From positions 8,505,001 to 8,569,000 of the forward strand of contig NC_092671.1 in NCBI RefSeq assembly GCF_964355755.1: a DNA stretch of 64,000 bases, written 5' to 3'. A program made the translations under genes and the position numbers. Positions within the stretch are counted from its first letter, which is position 1, and every line of letters starts with the position of its first letter. Shown here in pieces: positions 47,330 to 58,301 of this stretch. This stretch comes from Antedon mediterranea (taxonomy: Eukaryota; Echinodermata; Crinoidea; Comatulida; Antedonidae). The notes under the pieces are model-generated. The model was given only the letters and a program-made list of their open reading frames with translations. It was not told the origin of the DNA and ran no database searches.

Positions 47330-50171
47330 TTAAGTTTTTTTCCCGAGTAATCTAAGGATTCTTTTCTCTTCTGCGCTTACTTGTACTTTCATTACACCAT
47401 TATCCGCCCACCAATCAATGTTATGTTTACTTTTCTTGTGTGTTTTAAGACTGACTTTATGATTAAAAGTTTTTTGGCAAATGTTACATTCATATGGCTT
47501 TTCTCCTGTGTGAATGCGCATATGTTTTGACCGATTACTGGATTGAGAAAACCTTTTCTTACACACAGGACACTCAAACCTTTTTACGGTTGCGTGCGAT
47601 TCCATGTGTACTCCAAGACGTCTCATTGAAAAGGTTTTTCCACATATCTCACATGCATACTTTTTATGAGTCAATATATGTTTACGAAGTTTACTCGGAC
47701 ACAAAAAAGTTCTTTCACACGACTTGCATGAAAATTTCTCTCGCAACTTTTGATTTGCATGCACTTCCATGTGTTTCTGGAATCTTGATGGAGACTGCAA
47801 AACAGCCGAGCACTCCTGACATTTATATGGAAAGTGACCACTAAACTTATCATGTGTGCGTAGTAAATGAATATCAGCTTCAGTTAATGACTTGTATCTT
47901 TTTTCACAATGAGGGCATTTGTATGGTAAATGTTCACCACTATGAATCTGATTCTCATGAAGTTGCAGATCAGCTTCGATGCAGAAAGTTTCCTGACAGG
48001 CTTTGCATTCGTAAGAGACACTGGCTCTTTCATTCTCATGCCTTAATTGATGGCAAGCAAAATCGGTAGCACTTTGCAACTTCTGATTACATTCAGTACA
48101 AATATATTTTTTATTTAATACTATCCGCTTTGTTTTTATAATTTCACCATTTCTGTTTATTCGGGCAAATACACATGTACCACTTGTTACTTGCTTTTCA
48201 ATTTCAGCAGCAATCTCATTTTCTTGAAGTCTTCTAGCAGTTTTTTCGTCAATTTCACTGGCTGAAATTTCAGTACCATCTTGGTTGATTATGTGTTCAT
48301 GGTCATCATTTTCATTTTTATCATTGGGATTGATGGGCAGTGTTTCATCAATTTTTTGAACATCATTTTTGTCAATGGAATCAACTTGATTGTCACCGCC
48401 ACTTTCGCCGTTGCATAGTTCTTTGATGCCATCCTTTTCTTCTACATTATCTACGACACTGTTAGAAAGTGTTTCATTAGCATCAATTTCCTGGAGATCA
48501 AGTTTGCCAGTGGTACTGTCAAGATTTACTTCAATTCCATCCATTTGATTATCATGGTCTTTGTCAGCTTTGCAGTTGTTACCATTCTCTTCACTGTTAG
48601 AGGTAGTTTCATCAACATTAACTTCATGGAGATCAAGTTTGCCAGTGGTACTTTCAAGATTTACTTCAATGCCATCCATTTGATTCGCATTGTCTTTGTC
48701 AGTTTTGCAGTTGTTACCATTCTCTTCACTGTTAGAAGTAGTTCCATCAACATTAACTTCCTGGAGATCAGTTTTGCCAGTGGTACTGTCAAGAGTTACT
48801 TCAATTCCATCCATTTGATTATCATGGTCTTTGTCAGCTTTACAGTTGTTACCATTCTCTTCACTGTTAGAAGTAGTTCCATCAACATTAACTTCCTGGA
48901 GATCAGTTTTGCCAGTGGTACTGTCAAGGTTTACTTCAATGCCATCCATTTGATTATCATGGTCTTTGTCAACTTTGCAGTTGTTACCATTCTCTTCACT
49001 ATTAGAAGGAGTTTCATAAACATCAACTCCCTGGACATCAAGTTTGCCAGCAGTACTGTCAAGATTTAATTCAATGCCATCAATTTGATAATCATGGTCT
49101 CTGTCAGCTTTGCAGTTGTTACCATTCTCTTCACTGTTAGAAGAAGTTTCATCAACATCAACTTCCTGGACATCTGTTTTGCTAGCGGTACTGTCAAGTT
49201 TTACTTCAATGCCATCAATTTGGTTATCCTTGTCAGTTTTGCCGTTGCTACTCTCTTCTTCATTATTTGAAAGTGTTTCAACAACATCAACTTCCTGGAC
49301 AATTGTACTGTGAAATACTTCATCTTTAGAACGATTTTTACCTTTGTTAACTTTATTACATGAATGCTTAATAAGATTTATCAGTACTTTGAATGATTTG
49401 TCACAGCAGTAACAAGCATAATGCTCATTGTACAGCTCAACATCAGATTCAGATTTAATAGTTGAAGACTCGCCAGACTTTTCTGCCGAGAGTTCATTCT
49501 CGCTATCTGAAGACTCTTTAAATTCATAATCACTATCTTTGTGGTTGCATTTTAACCTATGACGTTCCAATTGTGCCATGTTTGTAAATTCTCTACCACA
49601 ATCACAATAATTTACTTCGCTGTCATCATCCATAAATTCTTCATCTATGCTCTCTTCTGTTGCCATATAGGTATAACTTCTTGGTTTAAGTACTCTTTTA
49701 GGTCTAGTAGAACCAGAGTTTGCATTGACAGAACCGGCATTCTTGGAACTGTGCTTTCTTTTAGGATGTTTCACTCGTGTTTTTGAGACCCTTACAGAAG
49801 TACTTAGCTCTTCTCTTCTTGATCTCTTAGAATCTGTGTTAGAACTGCCACTTTTGCTCTCAAGAGAACATGCACGAGAATGGTTATCAATTATTATCTG
49901 TATTCTCTGTAAATAATAAAAGAACTATATTAGATTCTGCCATGTACAGAAGGATTTTGCCATGTACAGAAGGATTTTTCCATTTAGGAAAACTGTGTAG
50001 TAATGGATCCAATAAAAATCGTCCAAAGTCATTAATGTTTTGCTAAAAATAGTGCAACTTTCTTACTGCGGCCATTCGTTTCAATTGTAGATCACTAAGT
50101 ACCATTTTCTTTTCTTTGGTTTGCTTTGGTGTTATCTTCCTTGCTTCTTCTTCGTCCATCTTAGTTTGCAT
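47330..50171 (-). CDS. C2H2 zinc-finger protein A with coding minisatellite
   Basis: Exons 50171-50067 and 49906-47330 (minus), joined in phase 0, give 893 residues from an ATG directly after an acceptor. Residues 1-125 are charged and basic. An unusual CDCGREF...H..KC finger lies near 136 and a CYCCDKSF...H finger near 199. An acidic block of about 300 residues follows, made of tandem 45-residue units (SNSEENGNNC...NQMDGIEV). Eight C2H2 fingers occupy about 636-862, ending with HTGEKPYECNICQKTFNHKV. The end (KKSKHNIDWWA) and finger order match paralogue B. It is probably a nuclear DNA-binding regulator; targets are unknown. The true 5' end may lie further upstream, because the exon pair is duplicated in frame at 50.3-50.7 kb and a promoter-like block lies at 53.1 kb. 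Confidence 0.85.
48440..49290 (-). repeat. 135-bp coding minisatellite in gene A
   Basis: About seven units of 45 codons, the central five nearly identical (EVNVDGTTSNSEENG type) and the outer two diverged. All stay in frame. The plus-strand frames across it are shadows. Confidence 0.92.
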
Positions 50172-50320
50172 CTGTGTAAGACATGACAATCATACAGTAA
50201 ATGAAAACATTTTTTTTTCAGATGATGTTTTATTATACCTGTATATTGGTTTAATAAAATTAATAACGGACAGCCTTTTTAACAATGATCATAGCTACAG
50301 TATACAGTGCTTTCTTTTAC

Positions 50321-50713
50321 TTTAGGACGTTTCACTTGTGTTTTTGAGACCCTTACAGAAGTACTTGGCTCTTCTCTTCTTGATCTGTTAGAATCTGTGT
50401 TAGAACTGCCACTTTTGCTCTCACGAGAACATGCACGAGAATGGTTATCAATTATTATCTGTATTCTCTGTAAATAATAAAAGAACTATAGTAGATTGTA
50501 CCATGTACAGAATCATTTTTCCATTTACGAAAACTGTGTTATAATGGATCCAATAAAAATCGTCAAAATTCATTTATGTTTTGCTAAAAATAGTGCAAAC
50601 TTTCTTACTGCGGCCATTCGTTTCAATTGTAGATCACTAAGTGCCATTTTCTTTTCTTTGGTTTGCTTTGGTGTTATCTTCCTTGCTTTTTCTTCGTCCA
50701 TCTTAGTTTGCAT
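50321..50713 (-). CDS. Duplicated in-frame exon pair of gene A
   Basis: Exon 50713-50609 (35 codons, MQTKMDEEKARKITPKQTK...) and exon 50467-50321 (49 codons, RIQIIIDNHSRACSRESK...) are near-copies of gene A exon 1 and the start of its exon 2, about 550 bp apart. Acceptors and the first donor are conserved. In the second exon a 5-base GTAAA insertion creates a donor (CCTAAA|GTAAAAG). Every exon is phase 0, so all four can be spliced in frame, or the pairs could be alternatives. If all are used the protein would have 977 residues. Confidence 0.65.
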
Positions 50714-50895
50714 CTGTGTAAGACATGACAATCATACAGTAAATGAAAACAATTTTTTTCAGATGATGTTTTATTATACAGTATATTCAATGGTTTAATC
50801 AAATGAATCAGGGGCAGCCTTGTCACTAATGATCATGGCTACAGTATTTCTTTGGATGCAATTAGCTATTTGTTTCCAACAGTAGTAGTTTGAAT

Positions 50896-52506
50896 CAGGG
50901 GTGGCGCCAGGATCTTCCCGACGCGGGGGCTACATTCCCCGAGGAGGGGGCTATGCGAGCGAAGCGAGCATCATTAGGCTGGGGGCCAGGGGGCCGCCAA
51001 GGGCCCCCGGTGGGGGTGCAGGGGGCGAAGCCCCCGGAAGCAACGCGTTCTAGCGTCATTTGAGGTCATTTTAATCAGATTTAGGGTAGCCATTTTTTCC
51101 ATTTTTTATAATGCATAAATAAAATACTGCGTGCAAAAAAACGATGCGCGATGACTGTTTCAATCCATATTTTTCAATTTAAAAAATAAAAGTTCAAAGA
51201 AAATTTAGAAAAATAGAGTTGGAGGTCCCGGAAATTGGACTTATTATACTTCAAAACATGAAACAAAATATATAAGTCCCTATCATGGTTGTGACTGAGC
51301 TAAGAAATGTTTGAAAAATAGAGATGTTAGGTCCCGGAAAATGCACTTCTTGTACTTCGAAATATGACCAGCTTTATTATTGGGGCTGAGCTAAGAAACT
51401 GTTTAAAACTAGAGCTGCAGGTCTTCAAAAAATTGCATTTTATACTTTGGAAACATCAGGCCTAGAGGCTTAAAAAAGCAAGCGTAGACCTTTTCAGTCG
51501 GGGAAATAAATTTATTCCTCCCAAGTGTATGCGTGCGTACCACCATCTGGACTTCCGAGTGGTGAGAAATTCATGACATACATGACATTGAAAATGTAAT
51601 AACTTAGCTATAATAAGATGTTGGCTAAGCGAAAATGGCATGTTTTTTTGTTTAGTAATGGATGAAAAATTTATTTTAGATGCCCCACGGTAGAGAAGGT
51701 TACTTGTAAATTAAAAAATTGGTGAACATACGAACAATTAACATAATTCGTTTTTGCTGTAGTGTAGCGTACGTCGACGCAGTACACGACGTAACCGTCA
51801 GTAAACTTCGCCTGGAAAATAACTACAGTACACATTTTTGGTCCCTGGATGGAACATGATATCACGCGTCTCGACCCAACGTTGAACGATTCGTACAAAG
51901 GGATACCGCCAGACAAGTGCGAACCTAGCTATTGTTTAGTAGTAAGTTAGATCGCTGGCAATAATGGATGCATAGAAAGTGCATAATATCACTCTGACGT
52001 ACTCTCACAGTCAATGAAACGTCGCGGTTTTCTAGGCGCTGAAGCTAGCTACGAAGTAAACGCGAACGCTTTTTACTGTATAATTATTATATTCCCCGAC
52101 AAAAAGTACCCGTGTTCCCTTCGGTAACCTTCGCCTGGAAAATAACTACATTACACATTTTGGTCCCTGGATGGAACTTGATATCACGCGTCTCGACCCA
52201 ACGTTGAACGATTCGTACAAAGGGATACCGCCAGACAAGTGCGAACTAACTATTGTTTAGTAGTAAGTTAGATCGCTGGCAATAATGAATGCATATAAAG
52301 TGCATAATATCACTCTGACGTACTCTCACGGTCAATGAAACGTCGCGGTTTTCTAGGCGCTGAAGCTAGCTACGAAGTGAACGCGAACGCTTTTTACTGT
52401 ATATTATATTCCCCGACAAAAAGTACCCGTGTTCCCCGACGGGGGGGCTAGGCTCCCCGACGAGGGGGCTAGAGCCCCCTTAGCCCCCCCGCTGGCGCCA
52501 CCACTG
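50896..52506. mobile_element. hAT-like non-autonomous element, 1.6 kb
   Basis: It is flanked by perfect 8-bp direct repeats GTTTGAAT (50888-50895 and 52507-52514). The termini CAGGGGTGGCGCCAG and CAGTGGTGGCGCCAG (right end complemented) differ at one position. Eight-base duplications and CAG ends are hAT hallmarks. The ends are GC-rich with GGGGGCTA/AGCCCCC repeats. Inside, about 320 bp are tandemly duplicated (about 51802-52120 and 52128-52440). No transposase is present. It lies 5' of gene A, probably in its first intron. Confidence 0.85.
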
Positions 52507-52514
52507 GTTTGAAT

Positions 52515-53129
52515 AACGTTTTAATGTTAACTGTGTATCTGAAAAAAGATAAATTATTGTAATCATTTTCAAATGAAAATATTTAATACACACACAGTAT
52601 TTTATTAAGAGCAAATAAAATATAGAAATAGGCCTAAATCATTTAAATGGAAACAAAAAAAACTATCTAACTACAGATCTAGACCTCGGTTAATAGGGCC
52701 GGGCCACTCCTACTGCGCCTCCTCATCGTATATGAGGCCTCCTCATCAGGTACAATGCACATGGCATGGATTTTGGCCCTACTTTAGTATACGAAGTACA
52801 GTACTGTACTACTACTACTAGAGGCCTAGTACTAGCTAGTAGCCCTAACTAACTAGGCTACATATAGGCCCTACTACAGCTCACTCAGACAGTAGTACTA
52901 CTACTACTGTACTAGGCTAGGCCTACTGTACTACACAGTACTATGACTAAGCCTACTCTCTCTACTGCTAGGGCTAGGCCTAGATAAAAGGGGCATTTTA
53001 ACACTAGCGAGCCTACGTGAGATAGGATGAATGTAGAAATCATTTACATTAACAGAATGTGCCTTTTTTGCCTCACTTAATGAATTAAAAACGAGTTGTT
53101 AAAATACTGCTTCGACATCATGTTGTTTT
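52515..53129. repeat. TAGGCC/CTAC-rich low-complexity DNA
   Basis: 52,680-52,990 is dense in AGGCCTA, TACTACTAC and GTACTGTAC words. No gene is seen. A minus-strand donor-like TTAA|GTGAGG near 53075 could end a 5' UTR exon of gene A. Confidence 0.5.
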
Positions 53130-53192
53130 TCAGTACGGGCGAAAGAGGGCGTCATATATCTTGTATGGAACGCCATCGATGTATTTATGAAT
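53130..53192 (-). promoter_or_regulatory. Promoter-like block of gene A, shared with gene B
   Basis: AGAGGGCGTC...TGGAACGCCATCG.TGTATTTATGA closely resembles 56457-56520, which lies about 100-150 bases upstream of the gene B start codon. The conserved position in two paralogues suggests a core promoter or 5' UTR element. The CGCCATC word resembles a YY1-type site. Confidence 0.4.
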
Positions 53193-53687
53193 GCAAGGGC
53201 TACAAAACGCACAATCTCTTGTGTTTGTCTTTTGCCTGACTATACGAATAAAAAGTGTTTACTTTGTAACATTTTGGGCGGTAAGAGACACTGTATGCTG
53301 ATTTCAGATTGGTGCAAATCGTTTTCTTACATTTATTCATGTTTACCGAGATATTCTTTGATGATACAACAACTACATTATATTTAAAACAAGTATATCT
53401 ACTGTGTAAAAGTGAAGCAGCCTATGTCAATATACTAGCGACTTCATTTTTAAAAAGATTGAAAAATAATAGGTTCTGTAAAACTTAACATGCAATAAAA
53501 ATAATCAAATGTAATGTACTGTACAGTATACATCATTCTGCAATACATTGCTGATCTCCTACAGCAAAATGTACCACTGAGATGGTTTATTTCTCATTTA
53601 GAAATTCAACAAAATAAATGGAAACACTATACTACTATTATTATGTCATAGTAGGAAGACATTACCTATGATGATCCCTTTTTGTTA
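53193..53687. other. Intergenic gap between gene A and gene B
   Basis: It contains the minus-strand AATAAA at 53591-53586, about 97 bases after the gene B stop codon. Nothing else is recognised. Confidence 0.5.
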
Positions 53688-56362
53688 TCATTCTTTTTTT
53701 ATCTTAGCCGCCCACCAATCAATGTTATGTTTACTTTTCTTGTGTGTTTTTAGACTGACCTTATGATTAAAAGTTTGTTTACAAATATCACATTCATATG
53801 GCTTTTCCCCAGTGTGAATGCGCATATGTTTTCGTTGATTAGACCTCTGCGCAAACCTTTTCTTACATACGTGACACTCATACTTTTTTAACGTTGCATG
53901 TGAGTTCTTATGTATTACAAGTCGACTCTTTGAATAAGTCTTTCCACAGATCTCACACACATATCTTTCATGGGTCAACTGGTGCTGAGCAAGAGCTAAC
54001 TGAGATGGGTAAGATTTTGAACATGTGTCGCAGGAAAAGTTTTTTTCCAATATCTTGTTTACGTGTATATCCATATGATTCTGGAATTGAGGTATATCCC
54101 GAAACAAAGAAGAGCACTCGACGCACTTGTATAAAAATTGTCCACTAAACTTGTCATGTTTGTGTAATAAATGAGTATCAGCTGCAATGCATGTCTTAAA
54201 CTGTTCATCGCAATGTGAACATTTATACGGCAAATGTTTTCCCAAGTGACTATGATTTTCATGAAGTTTCAGATCAGCTTCAATATGAAACTTTTTCTGA
54301 CAGAGTTTGCATTTAAATATCACTCCAGCTTTTTCGTTCTCATGTCTTAATTTATGATAACCAAAATCAGTAGCACCATATATTCGATGGTTACATTCAA
54401 AGCATCTATACATTGATTTTACAACTAACATATTGTATTTTACAATTCTACCACTGCTGTTTACTCGAGCAAATACAGTTGGACGACATACTAAAATAAC
54501 TGAATTTTTATTGTCCTCAATGGTTTTAGCAGACTTTTCGTCTGTTTGATTGGTATCATCTTTTACACTGTTATTAGATGCCTTTTCATTGCCATCATTT
54601 TCATTAGAGCCATCAAGATTTTTAATATCATTTTTGTTGGTGTTAACATGTACTTCATTGCTACCAGTATTAACTTGATTTTCATTTTCTTTGGAAATTG
54701 TTTCATCAGTGCCAGTGGTAGTGTTAAGATGTACCTTGTTGGATGAAGGTTTATCAGTTTCAGGATTTTCTTGGTCTTCATTTACTAGATGGCATGAATG
54801 ATTCATGAGATCACTTTTCTTACAAAAGCTTTGATCACAGCAGAAGCAGCCATATTCATATTGTACTTTGCCAACACTATCTTCTGGATTTTTCAGATCT
54901 GAAGCCTTATTCGACACTTCTGGTTCAGAATCACTTACTTCTTTAGGTTCACCACCACCACGCTCGTCTTTAGGTTCACCACCACGCTCTTCTTTAGGTT
55001 CACTATCACTATCCTCTGGATAATCACAATCTGAGATCTGATCTGGTTCATAATCACTCTCTTCTTTATTGCATCTTAGCCTGTGAGTTTTAAATTCTGC
55101 TAAACTTATTAAAACTTTACCGCAAGCACAATTGTAATATTCTTCTTCGCTTTCTTCATCCATACTCTCATCATCATCTTCTTCACTTTCTCTATACATA
55201 CTCTCATCATCAAATATTTCAGCAATTGTTCCCCTGCTCTCCTTTTCGAAAATCTGTTTCCTTCTTCCCTGTTTGTGATAACTAGGCCTATTACTGTCAT
55301 CATCATCAGAAAAGAAGCTGTGAAAACAAATGACCAACATTTATTTATTCTTCTAAATTTAAAATAAGGTTATTTCACTGACAACATAGAGAAATATAAA
55401 CTTTGTTTTGGAATATTTCTTTTAAACAACGCCGTTGCTAAAGATACGGTACCGTATCCATGCTTTTAAAAACTAAAGATACGGTAATTATAGAGGGCGC
55501 TTCCGTTTGCTAAAAGTACGGTAAAATTGCATTCCTAAAACTCGTACCTAAATATAAAACTCGTTCCTAAATATAAAACTCCTTCCTAAATATTAAACTC
55601 CTTCCTAAATATTAAAAACCTAACCCTCTAAATAAACTAAAAAAAAAAAAAAAAAAAAGACGTCAAGAAGAGTATCGAACCCCCAACCCCTTAAGCCAAA
55701 GCCTCATCACATGCCCACTAGGCTACACAGCTGGCTTGCAGTAAACCAATGCAATAACCTATTTGATTAACATCCACATTACATAGCGCCCTCTATAATT
55801 ACCGTACCTTTAGTTTTTAAAAGTATGGATACGGTACCGTATCTTTAGACATAACGTTTAAACAATCAATACAATACTAGGAACAAAAGTAAGACTCCGC
55901 TAAATAAAGACTGCTACTACACATTAGGACGATAACATAAACAACAATTTTTCTTAAATAAACAAAGGAAATTCGGTAGAAAAATTGTCATTCTATAACT
56001 AGCCTAGCTAGGCCTAGGCCTAGGCCCTTAGGCCTTGCTAGCTCTCTTCTGGCTAGCCTAATAGTATCTAGTAAGGAGGCTAGCTAATAAGCTAGTCTAT
56101 AGTAGGCCTAACTAGGCCTATCTATGCCTAGGCCTAGCTAGGCCTGGTAGCCTAGGCCTACTAGGCCTAGCCTAGGCCTAGGCCTATATTATGATGATGG
56201 TGGTAGTAAATAGCATAATTACGTGGCTGTTAGCTCATCTGGTATCTCTTTTTTTATTTCTGCGCCTTGAAATGTGAACAGGTTTTCACCCATGTCGACA
56301 TCTTCAAATTCCAATATTTCATCTTTTAAATCCTTGTCAACTTTTCGTGCTACGGAAGCCAT
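53688..56362 (-). CDS. C2H2 zinc-finger protein B, two exons
   Basis: Exons 56362-56223 and 55317-53688 (minus, phase 2 junction) give 589 residues. Exon 1 encodes an acidic leader (MASVARKVDKDLKDEILEFE...) that I take as the authentic N-terminus. Exon 2 opens with FFSDDDDSN and a long Asp/Glu tract. A CACGKVLIS...H..RC finger lies near 110-130 and a CFCCDQSF finger near 206. A Ser/Asn/Thr-rich acidic linker follows. Eight fingers occupy about 351-570, ending in HTGEKPYECDICKQTFNHKV and KHNIDWW. The layout and C-terminus match gene A, but the 135-bp repeats are absent, so the repeats expanded in A after duplication. It is probably a nuclear nucleic-acid-binding protein; targets are unknown. 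The 5' intron holds a Mutator-like MITE. Confidence 0.87.
55430..55856. mobile_element. Mutator-like MITE with long inverted repeats
   Basis: It is bracketed by TTTAAACAA at 55421-55429 and 55857-55865, a 9-bp target duplication typical of Mutator-like elements. The inverted repeats (CTAAAGATACGGTACCGTAT continuing to AGAGGGCGCT, about 64 bp) differ at about two positions, and the outermost bases are less conserved. GATACGGTACCGTATC is itself palindromic. The centre holds a tRNA-like sequence. Confidence 0.8.
55641..55733 (-). repeat. tRNA-like pol III unit (SINE head or tRNA pseudogene)
   Basis: The minus strand has an A box (TAGCCTAGTGG, from 55725) and a B box (GGTTCGATACTC, from 55682), 43 bases apart as in tRNAs. 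A run of about 18 T follows, which would terminate pol III. No clean acceptor stem was confirmed, so it is not called a functional tRNA. Confidence 0.55.
55990..56185. repeat. (TAGGCC)n-type degenerate repeat
   Basis: CTAGGCCTAGGCC words recur densely in the 5' intron of gene B. The same word is scattered through the whole window. Confidence 0.85.
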
Positions 56363-57224
56363 CTTTCATGAATGTTGAATGTTTTGTAGAGATTGGAGAT
56401 TGCATGCAGAGAGAGCTAGAGATCGAGCAAAGAATTGATAAGTTCTTTTTGATGATGAGAGAGGGCGCCATAAGAGAGCCATGTCTGGAACGCCATCGGT
56501 GTATTTATGAGAATGTACGAATTGCATTTTCAGGACGCTGTACCTGTATAATTGTTGAGAAAAGTGTGTGTGAGAGGAGATCAATAACACAACATCAGTG
56601 ATTGATTGATTGTTTATGTCGTTCCGTCTCTAGCTAGCAAAACGGACATTATGGCCAATCAAGAACTTAAAATCGACGCTTTATTCTAGTAGCCTACATC
56701 AATTTTATAGTATTTAAAAGAATATTTTTTGTGCAAATATCTAAACGTTACAAAACACAAACTTATAATTAATTTACTCATTTCATGCTTAATTATTACC
56801 AATCCAACAATTTGGCAACCAAAACTGTATTAATTTTTTTTGCACACCTTTTACATGATTTTGATTATGAATTTCTGCCCAATTTAGTAGGCCTATTTCT
56901 AGTTCTAGTTCTAGTACTGAGAATCGGCGGCGGACAGGATACACTTTTTCAAGGAGGTTTGAAATTTGAAATGGCGGTGTATTCGATAGAAAAATGCGTA
57001 CGTCTAATCCCAGAATTAAAATTGTTTTCTGTAAAAAGGGTCGGATTATGTCAATCTTTCTACACACATAGCCTACATAGTTGTTTCATCATGGGTTTGT
57101 ATTATACAAACTTATGATGGTTATCTATAGGCAAAAATAAACTTTGCAGCTAACTGAAATAAATTTTTTTTTGTAAGTATAAGTATTTTGTTTATATAAG
57201 TATAATAAGTTTTTGTATAAATGT
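56363..57224. other. 5' flank of gene B
   Basis: 56457-56520 carries the promoter-like block shared with gene A. The remainder to 57224 has no recognised gene. A 110-codon plus-strand frame at 56.8 kb is unsupported. Confidence 0.45.
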
Positions 57225-57600
57225 ATGAATTCCCGTTTCAATTGTAATTTTATCTCCTTGTTTTCCTTTCATGTTAAAGCTGTTGGTTGTCGTACTCGTA
57301 ATTCCAAATGTAATCTTCTTTATGTGCCGTATTGTCGTGTTAATGTTACCAAGAATGGATTTATTTCACGTATTTGTCTTCTTTTTAATAATTGTGTTGT
57401 TAAAGATAATTCTATTGATCTCTTTTTTGACCGTTATAATTGTTTTTGTAATAAAATTAGTAAAATTGTATAAATTTGTATTGCTAGATTTTAAGATTTA
57501 TATATATTTTTATATGGTATAGTTTATTCCATTCTGTAAGGGGCGGGTTTCCCGCTGTTGAATGAGTTTGAATAAAATAAAATAAAAATAAATAAAATAA
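57225..57600 (+). mobile_element. LINE 3' end with RT tail and A-rich terminus
   Basis: GCRTRNSKCNLLYVPYCRVN then FISRICLLFNN resembles the RT C-terminal R.R....L.VP..R....K..F..R...LWN pattern of non-LTR elements. It is followed by GGGGCGGGTTTCCCGCTGTT and an AATAAAATAAAATA tail. Confidence 0.6.
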
Positions 57601-58301
57601 ATATACCTATATCGATCAATCAATATTAATAAGATTTATTTATTTTATTTGTTAACCGTTTAAGAAACTGATCCGTGCCACCTAAAAGCTACCAAAACCA
57701 GAACAAAACCCCCACGTTTAGCAGCGATTTAAGGCCCCTGGGTTTTTACAAAAAAATGGCCTCGTCTATTATACAGGTAGGCCTAATCTAAAATGTCAAA
57801 AAACTGTCCATGAAATTAACGGATCTTCCAACAACACCAGACTTTACTTGAGGTCAAATCTCTCAAATTCACTTTTAACCACTAAACACATTGGAATCTA
57901 ACCAGAATTTTCCAGAAATAATTGACTAGCCAATTGTGTCCCGTATGGTGGGAAAGATAGAGAAAGAGTAATGCGTTACAAAAATAGTACAGAAAAGAAA
58001 GATATTCAATATCTATTTGATATCATTTTTATAATTGTTATTAAACCTATATTCGTCACAAAGGTACTAATTGGACTTAAGTATATCTACTGTAGCAAAC
58101 CGCCAATAGCGTCAACCTTACAATTCAGTTTTGTGTTCTCATTGTTCACTCTGAAGACCCATTGAATAAAATAGCTCTCCGTGAAGCATTCAAACAATTC
58201 ACTGGACCGTTTTTTGAAGAAGCTATAATATACACAAGTTTTATTCTAATGATTTGTAGTTGAAAGATATTGTGTATTGACAAGTTTAGCTACTAAAATA
58301 A
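57601..58301. other. Upstream region of the SDR gene
   Basis: AT-rich; no clear TATA box or repeat. It should contain the promoter and 5' UTR of the gene starting at 58302. Confidence 0.4.

Noticed and set aside
48545-49313. 174-codon and smaller plus-strand frames
   Set aside because: Shadows of the 135-bp coding minisatellite on the other strand.
55662-55733. Functional tRNA gene
   Set aside because: A and B boxes are present, but no complete cloverleaf with paired acceptor stem could be drawn; kept only as a tRNA-like repeat.
56785-57117. 110-codon plus-strand frame
   Set aside because: No recognisable domain and no splice or transcript signal; close to a LINE fragment.
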